Assembly: GCA_020051695.1 (NCBI GenBank)
Contig: JAGVQM010000025.1
Location: 1-48,631, forward strand
Source of the DNA: Candidatus Zixiibacteriota bacterium
GTDB lineage: Bacteria; Zixibacteria; MSB-5A5; WJJR01; JAJRUJ01
Reading direction: 5' to 3'
Length of the DNA stretch: 48,631 nt
Below the pieces are notes generated by a model. The model did not search any database and had not been told where the DNA came from. It saw nothing but the letters and a program-made list of their open reading frames with translations. The translations under genes and the position numbers were made by a program. How positions within the stretch are numbered: the first letter of the stretch is position 1; the number at the start of each line of letters is the position of its first letter. Below, in pieces: positions 1 through 7,717 of the stretch.

Positions 1-270
1 ACCACCGCCGCCCTGACGCGGCCGGTCGGTCTTCGGTTGCGCTTCATTTACCGTTAACGTCCGCCCGTCGAGTTCGTGATTACTCAACCCGCTGATTGCC
101 GCCGCGGCCTCTTCTTTGTTCGGCATTTCCACGAAACCGAAACCCCGCGAATTCCCTGAAAATTTGTCTTTGACGATGCTGCAGGTGTCGACCTGCCCAA
201 AACCCTCAAAAACCTTGCGCAGGGCGTCTTCTTCCGTATCCCGCGACAGGTTCCCGACGTAAATGTTCAC
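1..270 (-). CDS. RRM-domain RNA-binding protein (partial, C-terminus beyond window)
   Basis: Single RNA-recognition-motif protein of the small cold-inducible type that binds single-stranded RNA in the cytoplasm. Ninety codons are visible. RNP2 is seen as NIYVGNL at residues 2-8 and RNP1 as SRGFGFVEM in mid-domain, and the glycine-rich tail (PRQGGGG) typical of this family begins just before the window edge. I place the start at the GTG at 270-268 because an AGGAG ribosome site lies about 7 bases upstream and RNP2 begins at once. The gene has a 449-base leader region to itself, as cold-shock RNA-binding genes often do, but no cold-shock element could be identified. Family assignment is firm; the RNA targets are unknown. 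Confidence 0.9.
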   Translation of the reverse strand, partial: MNIYVGNLSRDTEEDALRKVFEGFGQVDTCSIVKDKFSGNSRGFGFVEMPNKEEAAAAISGLSNHELDGRTLTVNEAQPKTDRPRQGGGG

Positions 271-719
271 GCCTCTCTCCTTGTTTCGCCTTTCCCGGCG
301 GCGACCCCTTGACGGCAACTGATCAACCGCTGAGCCAGACGCGATAAGTACTCTACACGTCGTTGTCTCCGAAAATGGGTTTTGGCGCAGGATGTCCGTG
401 AATCCAAAGTCCGGCCAAAAATCACTTCGTCAGACCGTTTCTGTTCCGCCGGAATATAACTAAATCTATTGAAAACAGTTACACATTTACGAATCAAACT
501 GCCCAAAATGACTCTTACTCGGCCGTCGGGCTTTTGCTGGGAGCAGCCCGAAATCGGCTCCTCACCGCCCAATCGACTTTTGGTCAATACTCCACCACTT
601 AGCGTCACATTTTCCCGGGCGTGAGCATATACAATTGATTTGCCCATTAAGAGGATTGGATAAGTCCTCTATTTTCGGGCTGAAAATGGAGTGGGATCCG
701 GGAGACCGAAAACACTATA
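271..719. other. Intergenic region between divergent RRM gene and haem-protein remnant
   Basis: No coding signal was found in these 449 bases. On the minus strand a TATATT box (about 455-460) with a weak TAACTG 17 bases upstream could drive the RRM gene, but the match is poor. Near the right end two adjacent hairpins are visible: AGAGGA (650-655) with TCCTCT (665-670), and ATTTTC (671-676) with GAAAAT (682-687). They could be a small terminator or leader structure. TATAAT at 715-720 overlaps the first ATG of the downstream remnant. Confidence 0.4.
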
Positions 720-1823
720 ATGAATTTAACAACAATGAGTTGGAATGCCCGAACGGTTAAATTCCCGATTCGGCTGGCCGTCCTGCTGAGTTTCCTTCAA
801 ATCGCCATTCTGGGGCAGGCACGGGCAGTGACTATCTCCGGGATTGTCCGAGATGCCGAGTCACGCTCAGCGGTTGCCGAGGCGAATGTCGTGCTGTCGG
901 CGCTGCCGCTGACCGTGAGGACCGCTCGAAACGGCGAATTTTCCATCGGCGTGCCCCATCAGGGGGCTTTCCGGCTTGCTGTCTCCCATGTGGCTTATGA
1001 ACCCTTTCAAGCAGACCTGGAAATGGGGGCCGATGATATTTCGCTCGAAATCTCTTTGCAGCAAGGGTCGATCTGACGGCCTTAGGTATCACTGGGGATT
1101 TTGCCGAGGTAACCGCCGCGGCCGCAAGTGAGGTTGCCGCCGAGGAGTGGATCAGCGACGGCAAGAAACTTGCGCTGGACGGTTACTATACATATAACAT
1201 GTAAACCCACGCCCTGACTATGACCCGGAACGTGTATGCCCTGCGCGATGCGCTCGGGCGCTACCTGAAGCCGCAGATTCTGGAGATCATCGGCGGGGGA
1301 GCGCCGCCGGCAATGGGTAATTTCGTGCTGACGTATGTGTACCAGCCCGAGCGGGGAATACCGACTAGTCCGGCCCGGCGCAGGTTGATACGGTCGACGG
1401 TTCCACCGGTGAATTTTATTACGACTTTTCCACCGGCGCCGTTGTTTCACCAGCCAATCCGCATTCGTCGTTGGATTGGGATATCCGGGTGTCTAACCAC
1501 GGCATTTTCCTGAACAGCGCGTTTTCCGGTCCCGGCCAGACCGGTGCGAACCCGGTGTATCTGCTGGTCGACGGCATGTCCGACCCCCCTGATTTTGCTT
1601 TTTACACCCAGGCCGTCGCCATGCCCAGGCCTATACGCAGGATGCTGAGGAATCGGTTTTTGGCGAGTGGTACGATTACAACGGCCAGGCCCTTTCGCTG
1701 ATTTCCCGGGGCCATGTGTATCTGCTTAAATCCGCAGGTACCTATTACAAGGTGATGATCGAAACGTATTACGGCCGCAACGGCGTCAGCGTCAATTTCA
1801 TCTGGTATTGGGAAGAATTATAA
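720..1823 (+). pseudogene. Decayed HmuY-like haem-binding protein gene fused to a carboxypeptidase-regulatory-like N-terminus
   Basis: Four pieces in shifting frames. At 720-1076 there is a signal peptide followed by a CarboxypepD_reg-like beta-sandwich (SGIVRDAESRSAV), the kind that opens TonB-dependent receptors. At 1079-1370, in another frame with an in-frame TAA at 1202-1204, comes a segment like the second half of an HmuY domain (WISDGKKLALDGYYTYN, then VYALRDALGRYLKPQIL). At about 1380-1620, in a third frame, is the front half of a second HmuY-like domain (FYYDFSTGAVV, LDWDIRVSNHGIFLN). At about 1625-1823, back in the first frame, is its rear half (EWYDYNGQALS, VYLLKSAGTYYKVMI, VNFIWYWEEL). 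HmuY proteins bind haem at the surface beside a TonB receptor. Three frame changes plus one stop make this a pseudogene unless the assembly is wrong. The HmuY assignment rests on motif memory only. Confidence 0.6.
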
Positions 1824-1901
1824 ATTCAGGCCGCACCATGTTCAGACAAAATTCCAGTCATGGCATCCGGTCCGTGCAGGCCTGATGACGGAATTCGTCG
1901 C

Positions 1902-2369
1902 TTACGCATCAGCGGCGAATTCCTCTTCCAGGGCCGTGCGTGCCTCGTCGCACATCCGCTCATCCACTGCGCAGGTAACCGAGGTCAGCGAGGTGGAGAT
2001 CATATCGATGTTGATCCCGCGCCGTGAGAGTGAGCGGAACATCCGGCCGGCAATCCCCGGGCGCTTGTTCAAATCGTGGCCCATGACCCCGACCAGCGAA
2101 ATACCTGTCTGATGGGCGATCGATTTTGCGCCCAGTTCCGCGACCATCCGCTCCATGACTTTCAATACCGCGTCCAGCTCGGATTTTTTAATCACAAAGG
2201 AAATATCCGCGCGGCCCTGGCCGCCGCCGGTCGCCACCATCAGCTCAATGTTGAACCCTTCCGCGCCGAGGCGCCCGAAAAGTTCCGCGGCAATCCCCGG
2301 CTGGTCGGGCACCGAGGCCAGCGTTACCTTGACCATTTCCGATTCCGATCGAACCACAAGTCCCGGCAT
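1902..2369 (-). CDS. Tandem ACT-domain protein (aspartokinase-regulatory-like)
   Basis: A 155-residue cytoplasmic protein made of two ACT-type domains and nothing else. The first (about residues 8-75) reads VKVTLASVPDQPGIAAELFGRL. The second (about 85-150) contains SLVGVMGHDLNKRPGIAGRMF, INIDMISTS and TCAVDE. These features are those of the C-terminal regulatory half of aspartokinase (LysC), which binds lysine or threonine, but no kinase domain is present. Free-standing copies are usually annotated as ACT-domain or amino-acid-binding proteins. An upstream GTG (2375) lies inside the GGGAGG ribosome site, so I chose the ATG at 2369, which is correctly spaced. The ligand cannot be read from sequence. 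Confidence 0.82.
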   Translation of the reverse strand: MPGLVVRSESEMVKVTLASVPDQPGIAAELFGRLGAEGFNIELMVATGGGQGRADISFVIKKSELDAVLKVMERMVAELGAKSIAHQTGISLVGVMGHDLNKRPGIAGRMFRSLSRRGINIDMISTSLTSVTCAVDERMCDEARTALEEEFAADA

Positions 2370-2440
2370 AGTCACCTCCCACGTGAGACTTGAATAACCT
2401 CACCTCAATAAGCACGGTCCATTTCCCGGTCGCAAATAAA

Positions 2441-3952
2441 TTAATGATGCCCGGAGCGGTTTTTGTCGGGCGGCGGCAGCCGGTGGAAGACAACAACCTC
2501 GGAGTCTTCGCGGTAACGCTGGTACAGGTTTTCGCCGGTGGCGGCCCCGACCAGCGCGTATTCGGGCAAATCGCGCGGAATTATAAGATATTCGGCCTGC
2601 AGCTCGGCACATGTGGCGAAAAATGCCGTCGGTGGGACTTCGCCGGCAAAATCATGGACCAAATTAAAGCGAACATGGGCCAGGGCGATGATGTGATATC
2701 TGTCGATCTGGTCAAAAGCAAAACTCAGCGGCGCCACAACCGTCGAATGCTCCGGAATGCCGTGTGCCCAGCGCGCGCTGATTTTCTCCGGGGCTTCTGC
2801 GGCTCGGGCGGTTGCCTGCACATCGATGATGAAAGCTCCCAGCATCCCGGCCGTGGCAATAATGGGAAACGCCCACGTCAGGATTGCGCGCATCCGTCCT
2901 GCAGATAACGCCATGGGCCGGGTCCAGGCCCGCACAATTTCACCGACAAAAAACGGATGGAGCAGCAGGGCGTAACGCGCCAGCTTTGATTTGACAACTA
3001 CCGCGACAAAGAACAATAATAACGACCAAAATATGTACCATACTTTTCGCCGGCGGAACTCGCCTTTTTCCACCGACAGCAACGCCAGACAAAACGGGAT
3101 GGTGATGACCAGGATCTCGGGAGTTCGGAACAACCGCTTGTGCTCCTCCAATAACGAGAGCAGCCAGGTCATCCAGGAGCCGCCCACTTTCCCGGCAATC
3201 ATCGGGTTATCGAACAATTGCTGGATGAACAATTCCCGATACCGGACAATTTCCCACAGGTGTGGGGTGAGGGCCAGCCCGGCGCCGACCAGGACCGCCG
3301 GCACCAAACGATACCGGCGCAGGACTATGAGTGTTGCGGCTGCTGCGGCGATCACCGCCATCCCATTATAGTGCGCACACGCCGCCCCTCCGGCCAGCAG
3401 CCCCGCGGCCACGGCGCGCCGGATCGATCCGGCGCGGTACGCGCTTTGCACCAGCAGCAGGCAGCCGAAGGCAAACGCGGCGACCAGCATCTCGGGGCGG
3501 AATATTTTTCCCCAGTGGAAACATACCGGTGAAATAATCAGCAGACCGGCGGCCGGCCACCCGCTCCCCGGCGGGCCGTGGCGTTCGGTGAAAACCCCGA
3601 ACATAAGCAACAGCGCTATCGTGAAAATGACCGGTACAACACGCAGCGGCCACAAGCCCCAGCCGAAAAGTGTAATCGCCAATGCCCCGGTATCGACCAG
3701 CAGTTTGTGCTGGACGACCACGCGGTGCTCTTCACCATGAGCCCCAGGTACCATCGGCGAACGTGCCGTACCGTCCAGGGCCCGGTAGTATGCTTGTTCG
3801 CCAAGCCAGGCCTCGTCGGTGTCTGCCGGCTGACGCGGAATGCTCCACGCAAACAGTCCCAGCCCCAGTATGGCGATAAGAAACGCCGCGCGCCGGGAAA
3901 GCCGCCGCAGGGATGCCGGCCGCCAGCCCCCATGATGTGCCGGTGTGTACAT
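2441..3952 (-). CDS. Membrane glycosyltransferase of the GT-C/PMT (ArnT-like) type
   Basis: About 503 residues with roughly ten hydrophobic segments (for example FLIAILGLGLFAWSI near residue 28 and VVPVIFTIALLLMFGVF near 110). The short loop after the first segment carries an acidic pair in PADTDEAWLGEQAYY, the position where GT39/PMT_2-family enzymes have their catalytic aspartate/glutamate. Such enzymes move a sugar from a polyprenyl-phosphate carrier to an acceptor on the outer face of the inner membrane. The C-terminal periplasmic part is short. The start is uncertain because no strong ribosome site precedes the first ATG at 3952. The donor and acceptor are unknown; being beside a lipoprotein gene gives no direct clue. 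Confidence 0.65.
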   Translation of the reverse strand: MYTPAHHGGWRPASLRRLSRRAAFLIAILGLGLFAWSIPRQPADTDEAWLGEQAYYRALDGTARSPMVPGAHGEEHRVVVQHKLLVDTGALAITLFGWGLWPLRVVPVIFTIALLLMFGVFTERHGPPGSGWPAAGLLIISPVCFHWGKIFRPEMLVAAFAFGCLLLVQSAYRAGSIRRAVAAGLLAGGAACAHYNGMAVIAAAAATLIVLRRYRLVPAVLVGAGLALTPHLWEIVRYRELFIQQLFDNPMIAGKVGGSWMTWLLSLLEEHKRLFRTPEILVITIPFCLALLSVEKGEFRRRKVWYIFWSLLLFFVAVVVKSKLARYALLLHPFFVGEIVRAWTRPMALSAGRMRAILTWAFPIIATAGMLGAFIIDVQATARAAEAPEKISARWAHGIPEHSTVVAPLSFAFDQIDRYHIIALAHVRFNLVHDFAGEVPPTAFFATCAELQAEYLIIPRDLPEYALVGAATGENLYQRYREDSEVVVFHRLPPPDKNRSGHH

Positions 3953-4059
3953 CCTGGGCGGGAATGTATGCAGGAAGCTCCGGGAAGGCCAGCACGATCA
4001 TCGCCTCGCCGACGGCAGTTCCGGCAGGCGGACAACGATTCCCCGAAACTGCCGGATGA

Positions 4060-4941
4060 TCATTCGATGCGGTACAAAAAATTCTGCCCGGCCGCACCGA
4101 CCTGCAGCGAATCGGGCGAGGTCAGGCTGACCATGGAATAGGCCTCGACGAAGGTCTGATAGTAATCGCGGGACCGGGCATTGTCCGCGACTCTCCATCC
4201 GGATACGAATTCGTGCTGTTCCGAGTCATATAGCATCTGCCGCCGTTCGACCGCGCCGCCATCAGTAGTATTCAAAAACAGGACATTGGTCGTATCGATC
4301 GTCGCCACCCGCACGGTCACCGTATCACCCCGGCTGAGATACGTGATATCATCAATGCTGAACAACCCGGATGACGGGCTCCAGGTGTTGCCCGACCAGT
4401 TGAAATTGACATAAACAAAAGACGGCGAGATGCCGCCGGGCCCGATGAACGACCGATACGCGGCCTGCCGCAGCACCCATCCATGGAATGAATCCCCATA
4501 GGCCCCCAATTGGACCAGAAAAGCAGTCGTCTTGGCCACCGTCCGGTTGGTTTTTTTTATGACGGAATCGGCGTCGACGATCAGCGAGATGGTGACCATT
4601 GCCGTGTCCCAGATCGTCAACTCGGCCGAGCGCAACCCGGGGACGCCCCGGTCAGTGATCGTATCAAAGGCCACGAGCGGAAAAGAGTGTCCGTGGAAAT
4701 CCCAATGGGCCACCCACCTGATTGAATCGGTGGAGACCCGTGGCGCATACCCGGCAAGAGTGTCGGCGCGGATAATGTCAGGACCGTAAAGGCCCACGCC
4801 GACCGTGCTCTCACTGATATACATCTTCGCCGCATCCTCCAGGGAAACCTCGTCACCCAAAGGGTGCTCTGAACAACCGGCACTCAGCCAGCAGGCCGCC
4901 GCCAGCACACCCAGGAAAAGACAAGACAACCGTTTCATCAT
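4060..4941 (-). CDS. Lipoprotein of unknown function
   Basis: A 293-residue exported protein. Residues 1-23 form a lipoprotein signal (MKR, a hydrophobic core, then LSAGC), so Cys23 should be acylated and the protein anchored in a membrane on the periplasmic or outer side. The mature part is rich in beta-strand-type sequence (IRWVAHWDFHGHSFPLVAF, VTISLIVDADSVI) and has no motif I recognise. It lies 22 bases upstream of the next minus-strand ribosome site region and just downstream of uvrB, so it may be read from the uvrB transcript. I do not recognise the family. Confidence 0.75.
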   Translation of the reverse strand: MMKRLSCLFLGVLAAACWLSAGCSEHPLGDEVSLEDAAKMYISESTVGVGLYGPDIIRADTLAGYAPRVSTDSIRWVAHWDFHGHSFPLVAFDTITDRGVPGLRSAELTIWDTAMVTISLIVDADSVIKKTNRTVAKTTAFLVQLGAYGDSFHGWVLRQAAYRSFIGPGGISPSFVYVNFNWSGNTWSPSSGLFSIDDITYLSRGDTVTVRVATIDTTNVLFLNTTDGGAVERRQMLYDSEQHEFVSGWRVADNARSRDYYQTFVEAYSMVSLTSPDSLQVGAAGQNFLYRIE

Positions 4942-4963
4942 ATTTCCCCCCGCAATTGCCGGT

Positions 4964-6973
4964 TCATCGCCGCGATTTTTTCTTCTGGTAGCGGGCTTTT
5001 TTCTTCAACTGGTCGATTTCATCCCGCAGGGTGGCCGCCGTTTCAAATTCCAGGTTGTCCGCCGCCTGCTGCATGGCTTGCCTCAGGAAGGAAACTTTGT
5101 CCTGCGTAGTCATCTGGTCAAAACCGGGGGGCCGCAAGGCAGCCGGCTCGGGCACTCGAGCGCGGGAATCCGCAAATAACGTACTGCGCCGGATCTCCTC
5201 CTCGGTCTTGGTGATACTCTCCGGGACAATACCGTGCTCTTCGTTGTATTTCACCTGTAGTTCCCGCCGCCGGTTTGTTTCGCTGATTGCCCTGGCCATC
5301 GAATTGGTCTGTGTGTCGGCGTAAAAGATCACTTTTCCCGCCCGGTTGCGGGCCGCCCGCCCGGCGGTTTGGATCAGCGACCGCTCCGAACGCAAAAAGC
5401 CCTCCTTGTCGGCATCCAAAATCGCGACAAGGGAGACCTCCGGCAAATCCAACCCTTCGCGGAGCAGGTTTATTCCCACTAAAACGTCAAATTCCTCCAG
5501 CCGCAGGTCGCGCAGGATTTCGGTGCGCTCGATTGCGCCGATCTCCGAGTGCAGGTACCGCACGCGCACATTCATTTGCGCCAGATAATCGGCAAGGTCT
5601 TCGGCCGAGCGCTTGGTCAGCGTGGTCACCAAGACCCGTTCTCTGGCGGCGGTGCAGCGCCTGATTTCCGCCAGCAGGTCGTCGACCTGACGGGCCAGCG
5701 GACGGACAACTATTTCGGGATCGACCAGCCCGGTGGGTCTGATAATTTGCTCCACGACCCCGCCTCCGGTTTGCTCCAGCTCGAATTCCGCCGGGGTGGC
5801 CGAGACAAACAGCACTTTATCGGTCAGCGACCAGAATTCATCAAAAAACAGCGGGCGGTTATCCAGGGCCGAGGGGAGACGGAAACCAAATTCCACCAGC
5901 GTTTCTTTACGCGATCGGTCGCCGGCATACATCCCCCGCAACTGCGGCACCGATTGGTGCGACTCATCGATAATCAGCAGATAATTATCAGGCATAAAAT
6001 CGATCATCGTATACGGCCGTTCGCCGGCTTTCCGGCCCGCAAGATGCCTTGAATAGTTTTCCACGCCGGAGCAGTACCCGATTTCGCGCAGCATTTCGAG
6101 ATCAAAAGTCGTGCGCGATTCCAGCCGCTGGGCTTCGAGCAGTTTATCCTGTTCGCGGAATTGCGCGAGACGTTCCCCTAGCTCCTGCTCGATTCGGCCG
6201 ATGGCGATCTTGAGCTGTTCCGGCCGGGTAACAAAGTGTTTGGCGGGATAAATTGCCGCCCGGGTTTTCGTTTGCCGCACTTCGCCGGTCAGCGGGTCGA
6301 TGACCGAAATGGTCTCGATTTCATCACCGAACAGTTCGATACGCAGTGCAGTATCCTCGTATGCCGGAATAACCTCGACCGTATCGCCCCGGACCCGAAA
6401 TGTTCCGCGCGCAAAATCGATGTCATTACGATTGTAATGGATTTCAATCAATTCGCGCAGGAGTTCATTCCGCGGCCGTTTCTGGCCGACCTCCAACAGG
6501 ACCATCATCTTCTTGTAGTCCTCCGGCGAGCCGATCCCGTAAATACAGGAAACCGAAGCCACGATGATTACATCGTCCCGTTCGAGCAGGGACGAGGTCG
6601 CGCGCAACCGCAAACGATCGATATCATCATTAATCGAGGTGTCTTTCTCAATATAGGTATCGCTTTGCGGGACATAGGCCTCCGGTTGATAATAATCGTA
6701 GTAGGAGATGAAAAACTCGACGGCATTATCCGGGAAATAGGCCTTAAGTTCTCCATATAATTGGGCGGCCAGCGTCTTGTTATGGGAAATGACCAATGTC
6801 GGCCGGCCCAGCCGTTCAATGACGTTGGCCATCGTAAATGTTTTGCCCGAGCCGGTGACGCCTAGTAGGGTCTGACTCTTTTCGCCATTCCGGTAACCGG
6901 CCACCAGTTGTTCAATTGCCCGTGGCTGGTCTCCTTTGGGTTGATACGGACTGTGCAAGTTGAAAGTACCCAT
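4964..6973 (-). CDS. uvrB: Excinuclease ABC subunit B
   Basis: DNA-damage-recognition helicase of nucleotide excision repair. It is loaded on DNA by UvrA, verifies the lesion and then recruits UvrC for the incisions. The 669 residues match the family's usual length. Walker A is GVTGSGKT at 38-45. The beta-hairpin that inserts between the DNA strands contains [12 protein letters not shown] at about 90-101. Helicase motifs DESH and SATPAEFEL are present, together with the GRAARN motif VI, and the C-terminal UVR coiled-coil that binds UvrC occupies about 625-660. The start at 6973 gives the standard N-terminus ([14 protein letters not shown]). uvrA and uvrC are not in the window. No LexA-type box was identified upstream. 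Confidence 0.97.
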   Translation of the reverse strand: MGTFNLHSPYQPKGDQPRAIEQLVAGYRNGEKSQTLLGVTGSGKTFTMANVIERLGRPTLVISHNKTLAAQLYGELKAYFPDNAVEFFISYYDYYQPEAYVPQSDTYIEKDTSINDDIDRLRLRATSSLLERDDVIIVASVSCIYGIGSPEDYKKMMVLLEVGQKRPRNELLRELIEIHYNRNDIDFARGTFRVRGDTVEVIPAYEDTALRIELFGDEIETISVIDPLTGEVRQTKTRAAIYPAKHFVTRPEQLKIAIGRIEQELGERLAQFREQDKLLEAQRLESRTTFDLEMLREIGYCSGVENYSRHLAGRKAGERPYTMIDFMPDNYLLIIDESHQSVPQLRGMYAGDRSRKETLVEFGFRLPSALDNRPLFFDEFWSLTDKVLFVSATPAEFELEQTGGGVVEQIIRPTGLVDPEIVVRPLARQVDDLLAEIRRCTAARERVLVTTLTKRSAEDLADYLAQMNVRVRYLHSEIGAIERTEILRDLRLEEFDVLVGINLLREGLDLPEVSLVAILDADKEGFLRSERSLIQTAGRAARNRAGKVIFYADTQTNSMARAISETNRRRELQVKYNEEHGIVPESITKTEEEIRRSTLFADSRARVPEPAALRPPGFDQMTTQDKVSFLRQAMQQAADNLEFETAATLRDEIDQLKKKARYQKKKSRR

Positions 6974-7118
6974 TGCCCTGTGACCTCATCAACTGACCCG
7001 CTAATATACGCAGGAAGCCGCCATTTTCCAAGAATGACGGTTATTTTCGGAGCAGCAAAAGAACAGGCAATTGTGGGACAGTTTCCTGGGGATGTGTCCC
7101 GGTTCAAGGCAGTAGTGA

Positions 7119-7148
7119 AGACCGGACGTTGCAGTCAACGGCCGGTCT
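7119..7148 (-). terminator. Hairpin downstream of the HTH gene
   Basis: AGACCGG (7119-7125) pairs with CCGGTCT (7142-7148), and inside it CGTTG (7127-7131) pairs with CAACG (7136-7140) around a 4-base loop, giving a 12-bp stem with one mismatch. It lies 30 bases after the stop codon of the minus-strand HTH gene. No T-run follows on that strand, so it may be a factor-dependent stop, a processing site or a transcript end stabiliser. Confidence 0.4.
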
Positions 7149-7177
7149 CCTCAAAAAATGTACCCGCATACCAACAG

Positions 7178-7396
7178 TCACACGCGCTTGCCGCACATCG
7201 GGCATTTGCAGCGGGGAGCGATAAAATACCCGTTATCGCAGCCGATTTTCCAACCCATGTCCTCCAGCGTGTTGAGATGACGGTACACCGTGCGTTCGGT
7301 CACACCCAATTTCTGGGAGAGCCGGGCAACGCTCAATTTCTTTTTGCCCAGCAGGATTTTAACCAGGCGCAGGATGGAATTGTTTTTTGCCAGCAT
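7178..7396 (-). CDS. Small HTH transcriptional regulator with C-terminal CxCPxC zinc knuckle
   Basis: A 72-residue protein. Residues 10-55 form a winged-helix/HTH_11-like unit (LVKILLGKKKLSVARLSQ, then VTERTVYRHLNTLEDMGW), the DNA-binding half seen in DeoR- and WYL-type regulators. The tail CKCPMCGKRV has Cys-x-Cys-Pro-x-Cys and may bind a metal. There is no ligand domain, so this is either a minimal regulator or a metal/redox-sensing one. The GAGAAAGG site lies about 8 bases upstream of the ATG. It is preceded by a structured leader and a small ORF (7333-7542) that overlaps its start. The target is unknown; the adjacent uvrB is the nearest downstream gene on the same strand. Confidence 0.75.
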   Translation of the reverse strand: MLAKNNSILRLVKILLGKKKLSVARLSQKLGVTERTVYRHLNTLEDMGWKIGCDNGYFIAPRCKCPMCGKRV

Positions 7397-7542
7397 GGCC
7401 GCGGCCTTTCTCCGAGGCGTGGACCCCGGTTCTTATCGCCAATGCTTTGCTTAAAAACATGCGGATGGCTTATCCACGATTCTTTAAACCATCCGCCTGA
7501 CTCTTTCGGGATGAGACCTCCCTTGCCCCCGGGCAATGGCAT
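7333..7542 (-). CDS. Possible 69-residue leader ORF with strong ribosome site
   Basis: An ATG at 7542 stands directly behind a good ribosome site (GAGGAG on the minus strand, plus positions 7548-7553), itself about 20 bases downstream of a good promoter. The predicted peptide (MPLPGGKGGLIPKE..., tryptophan- and lysine-rich) resembles no family I know, and its last 60 bases overlap the start of the HTH gene in another frame. The reading frame covers most of the structured leader. It could be a regulatory leader peptide coupled to the HTH gene, or merely the ribosome site of a leader whose true product is the RNA structure. Low confidence that a stable protein is made. Confidence 0.3.
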   Translation of the reverse strand: MPLPGGKGGLIPKESGGWFKESWISHPHVFKQSIGDKNRGPRLGERPRPCWQKTIPSCAWLKSCWAKRN

Positions 7543-7550
7543 ATGGTCTC
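7461..7550 (-). promoter_or_regulatory. Structured mRNA leader ahead of the HTH gene
   Basis: On the minus strand the RNA can fold into two units. The first has GAGACC pairing with GGTCTC (plus positions 7545-7550 and 7513-7518) and an inner arm TTGCCC/GGGCAA (7531-7536 and 7523-7528). The second has GCGGATGG pairing with CCATCCGC (7489-7496 and 7461-7468), a perfect 8-bp stem with a 20-base loop. The first helix covers part of the GAGGAG ribosome site of the small ORF, so folding should limit translation. I could not match it to a known riboswitch class. Confidence 0.45.
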
Positions 7551-7576
7551 CTCAATTGCGTACACATTTGTGGGTA

Positions 7577-7605
7577 TGTATAGAAGATTCCGGGATGGAA
7601 GGCAA
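7577..7605 (-). promoter_or_regulatory. Sigma-70-type promoter for the HTH gene leader
   Basis: Read on the minus strand: -35 TTGCCT (plus 7600-7605), a 17-base spacer, and -10 TATACA (plus 7577-7582). Transcription would begin near 7570, about 28 bases before the small leader ORF and 175 bases before the HTH gene. Confidence 0.6.
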
Positions 7606-7627
7606 GTAACTTTATTGGGTTTGCCAG

Positions 7628-7660
7628 AAAATAAAACGGCCCCGGGTGGTGCCGGGGCCG
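7628..7660 (-). terminator. Rho-independent terminator of the three-repeat secreted protein gene
   Basis: CGGCCCCGG (7637-7645) and CCGGGGCCG (7652-7660) form a perfect 9-bp GC stem around a 6-base loop. On the minus strand it is followed at once by TTTTATTTT. It lies 57 bases after the stop codon of the gene ending at 7718. Confidence 0.88.
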
Positions 7661-7717
7661 CCTTACTGCGCCTGTTCTCCGGCCGACGGCTGCGCACCCG
7701 GCAGGCCGCCGCGAACG

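Larger units (their letters stand above)
7397..7717. other. Intergenic stretch: leader, promoter and terminator
   Basis: No conventional gene lies here. From right to left it holds the terminator of the three-repeat secreted protein (7637-7660), the promoter (7577-7605), and the structured leader with its small ORF. Confidence 0.6.
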
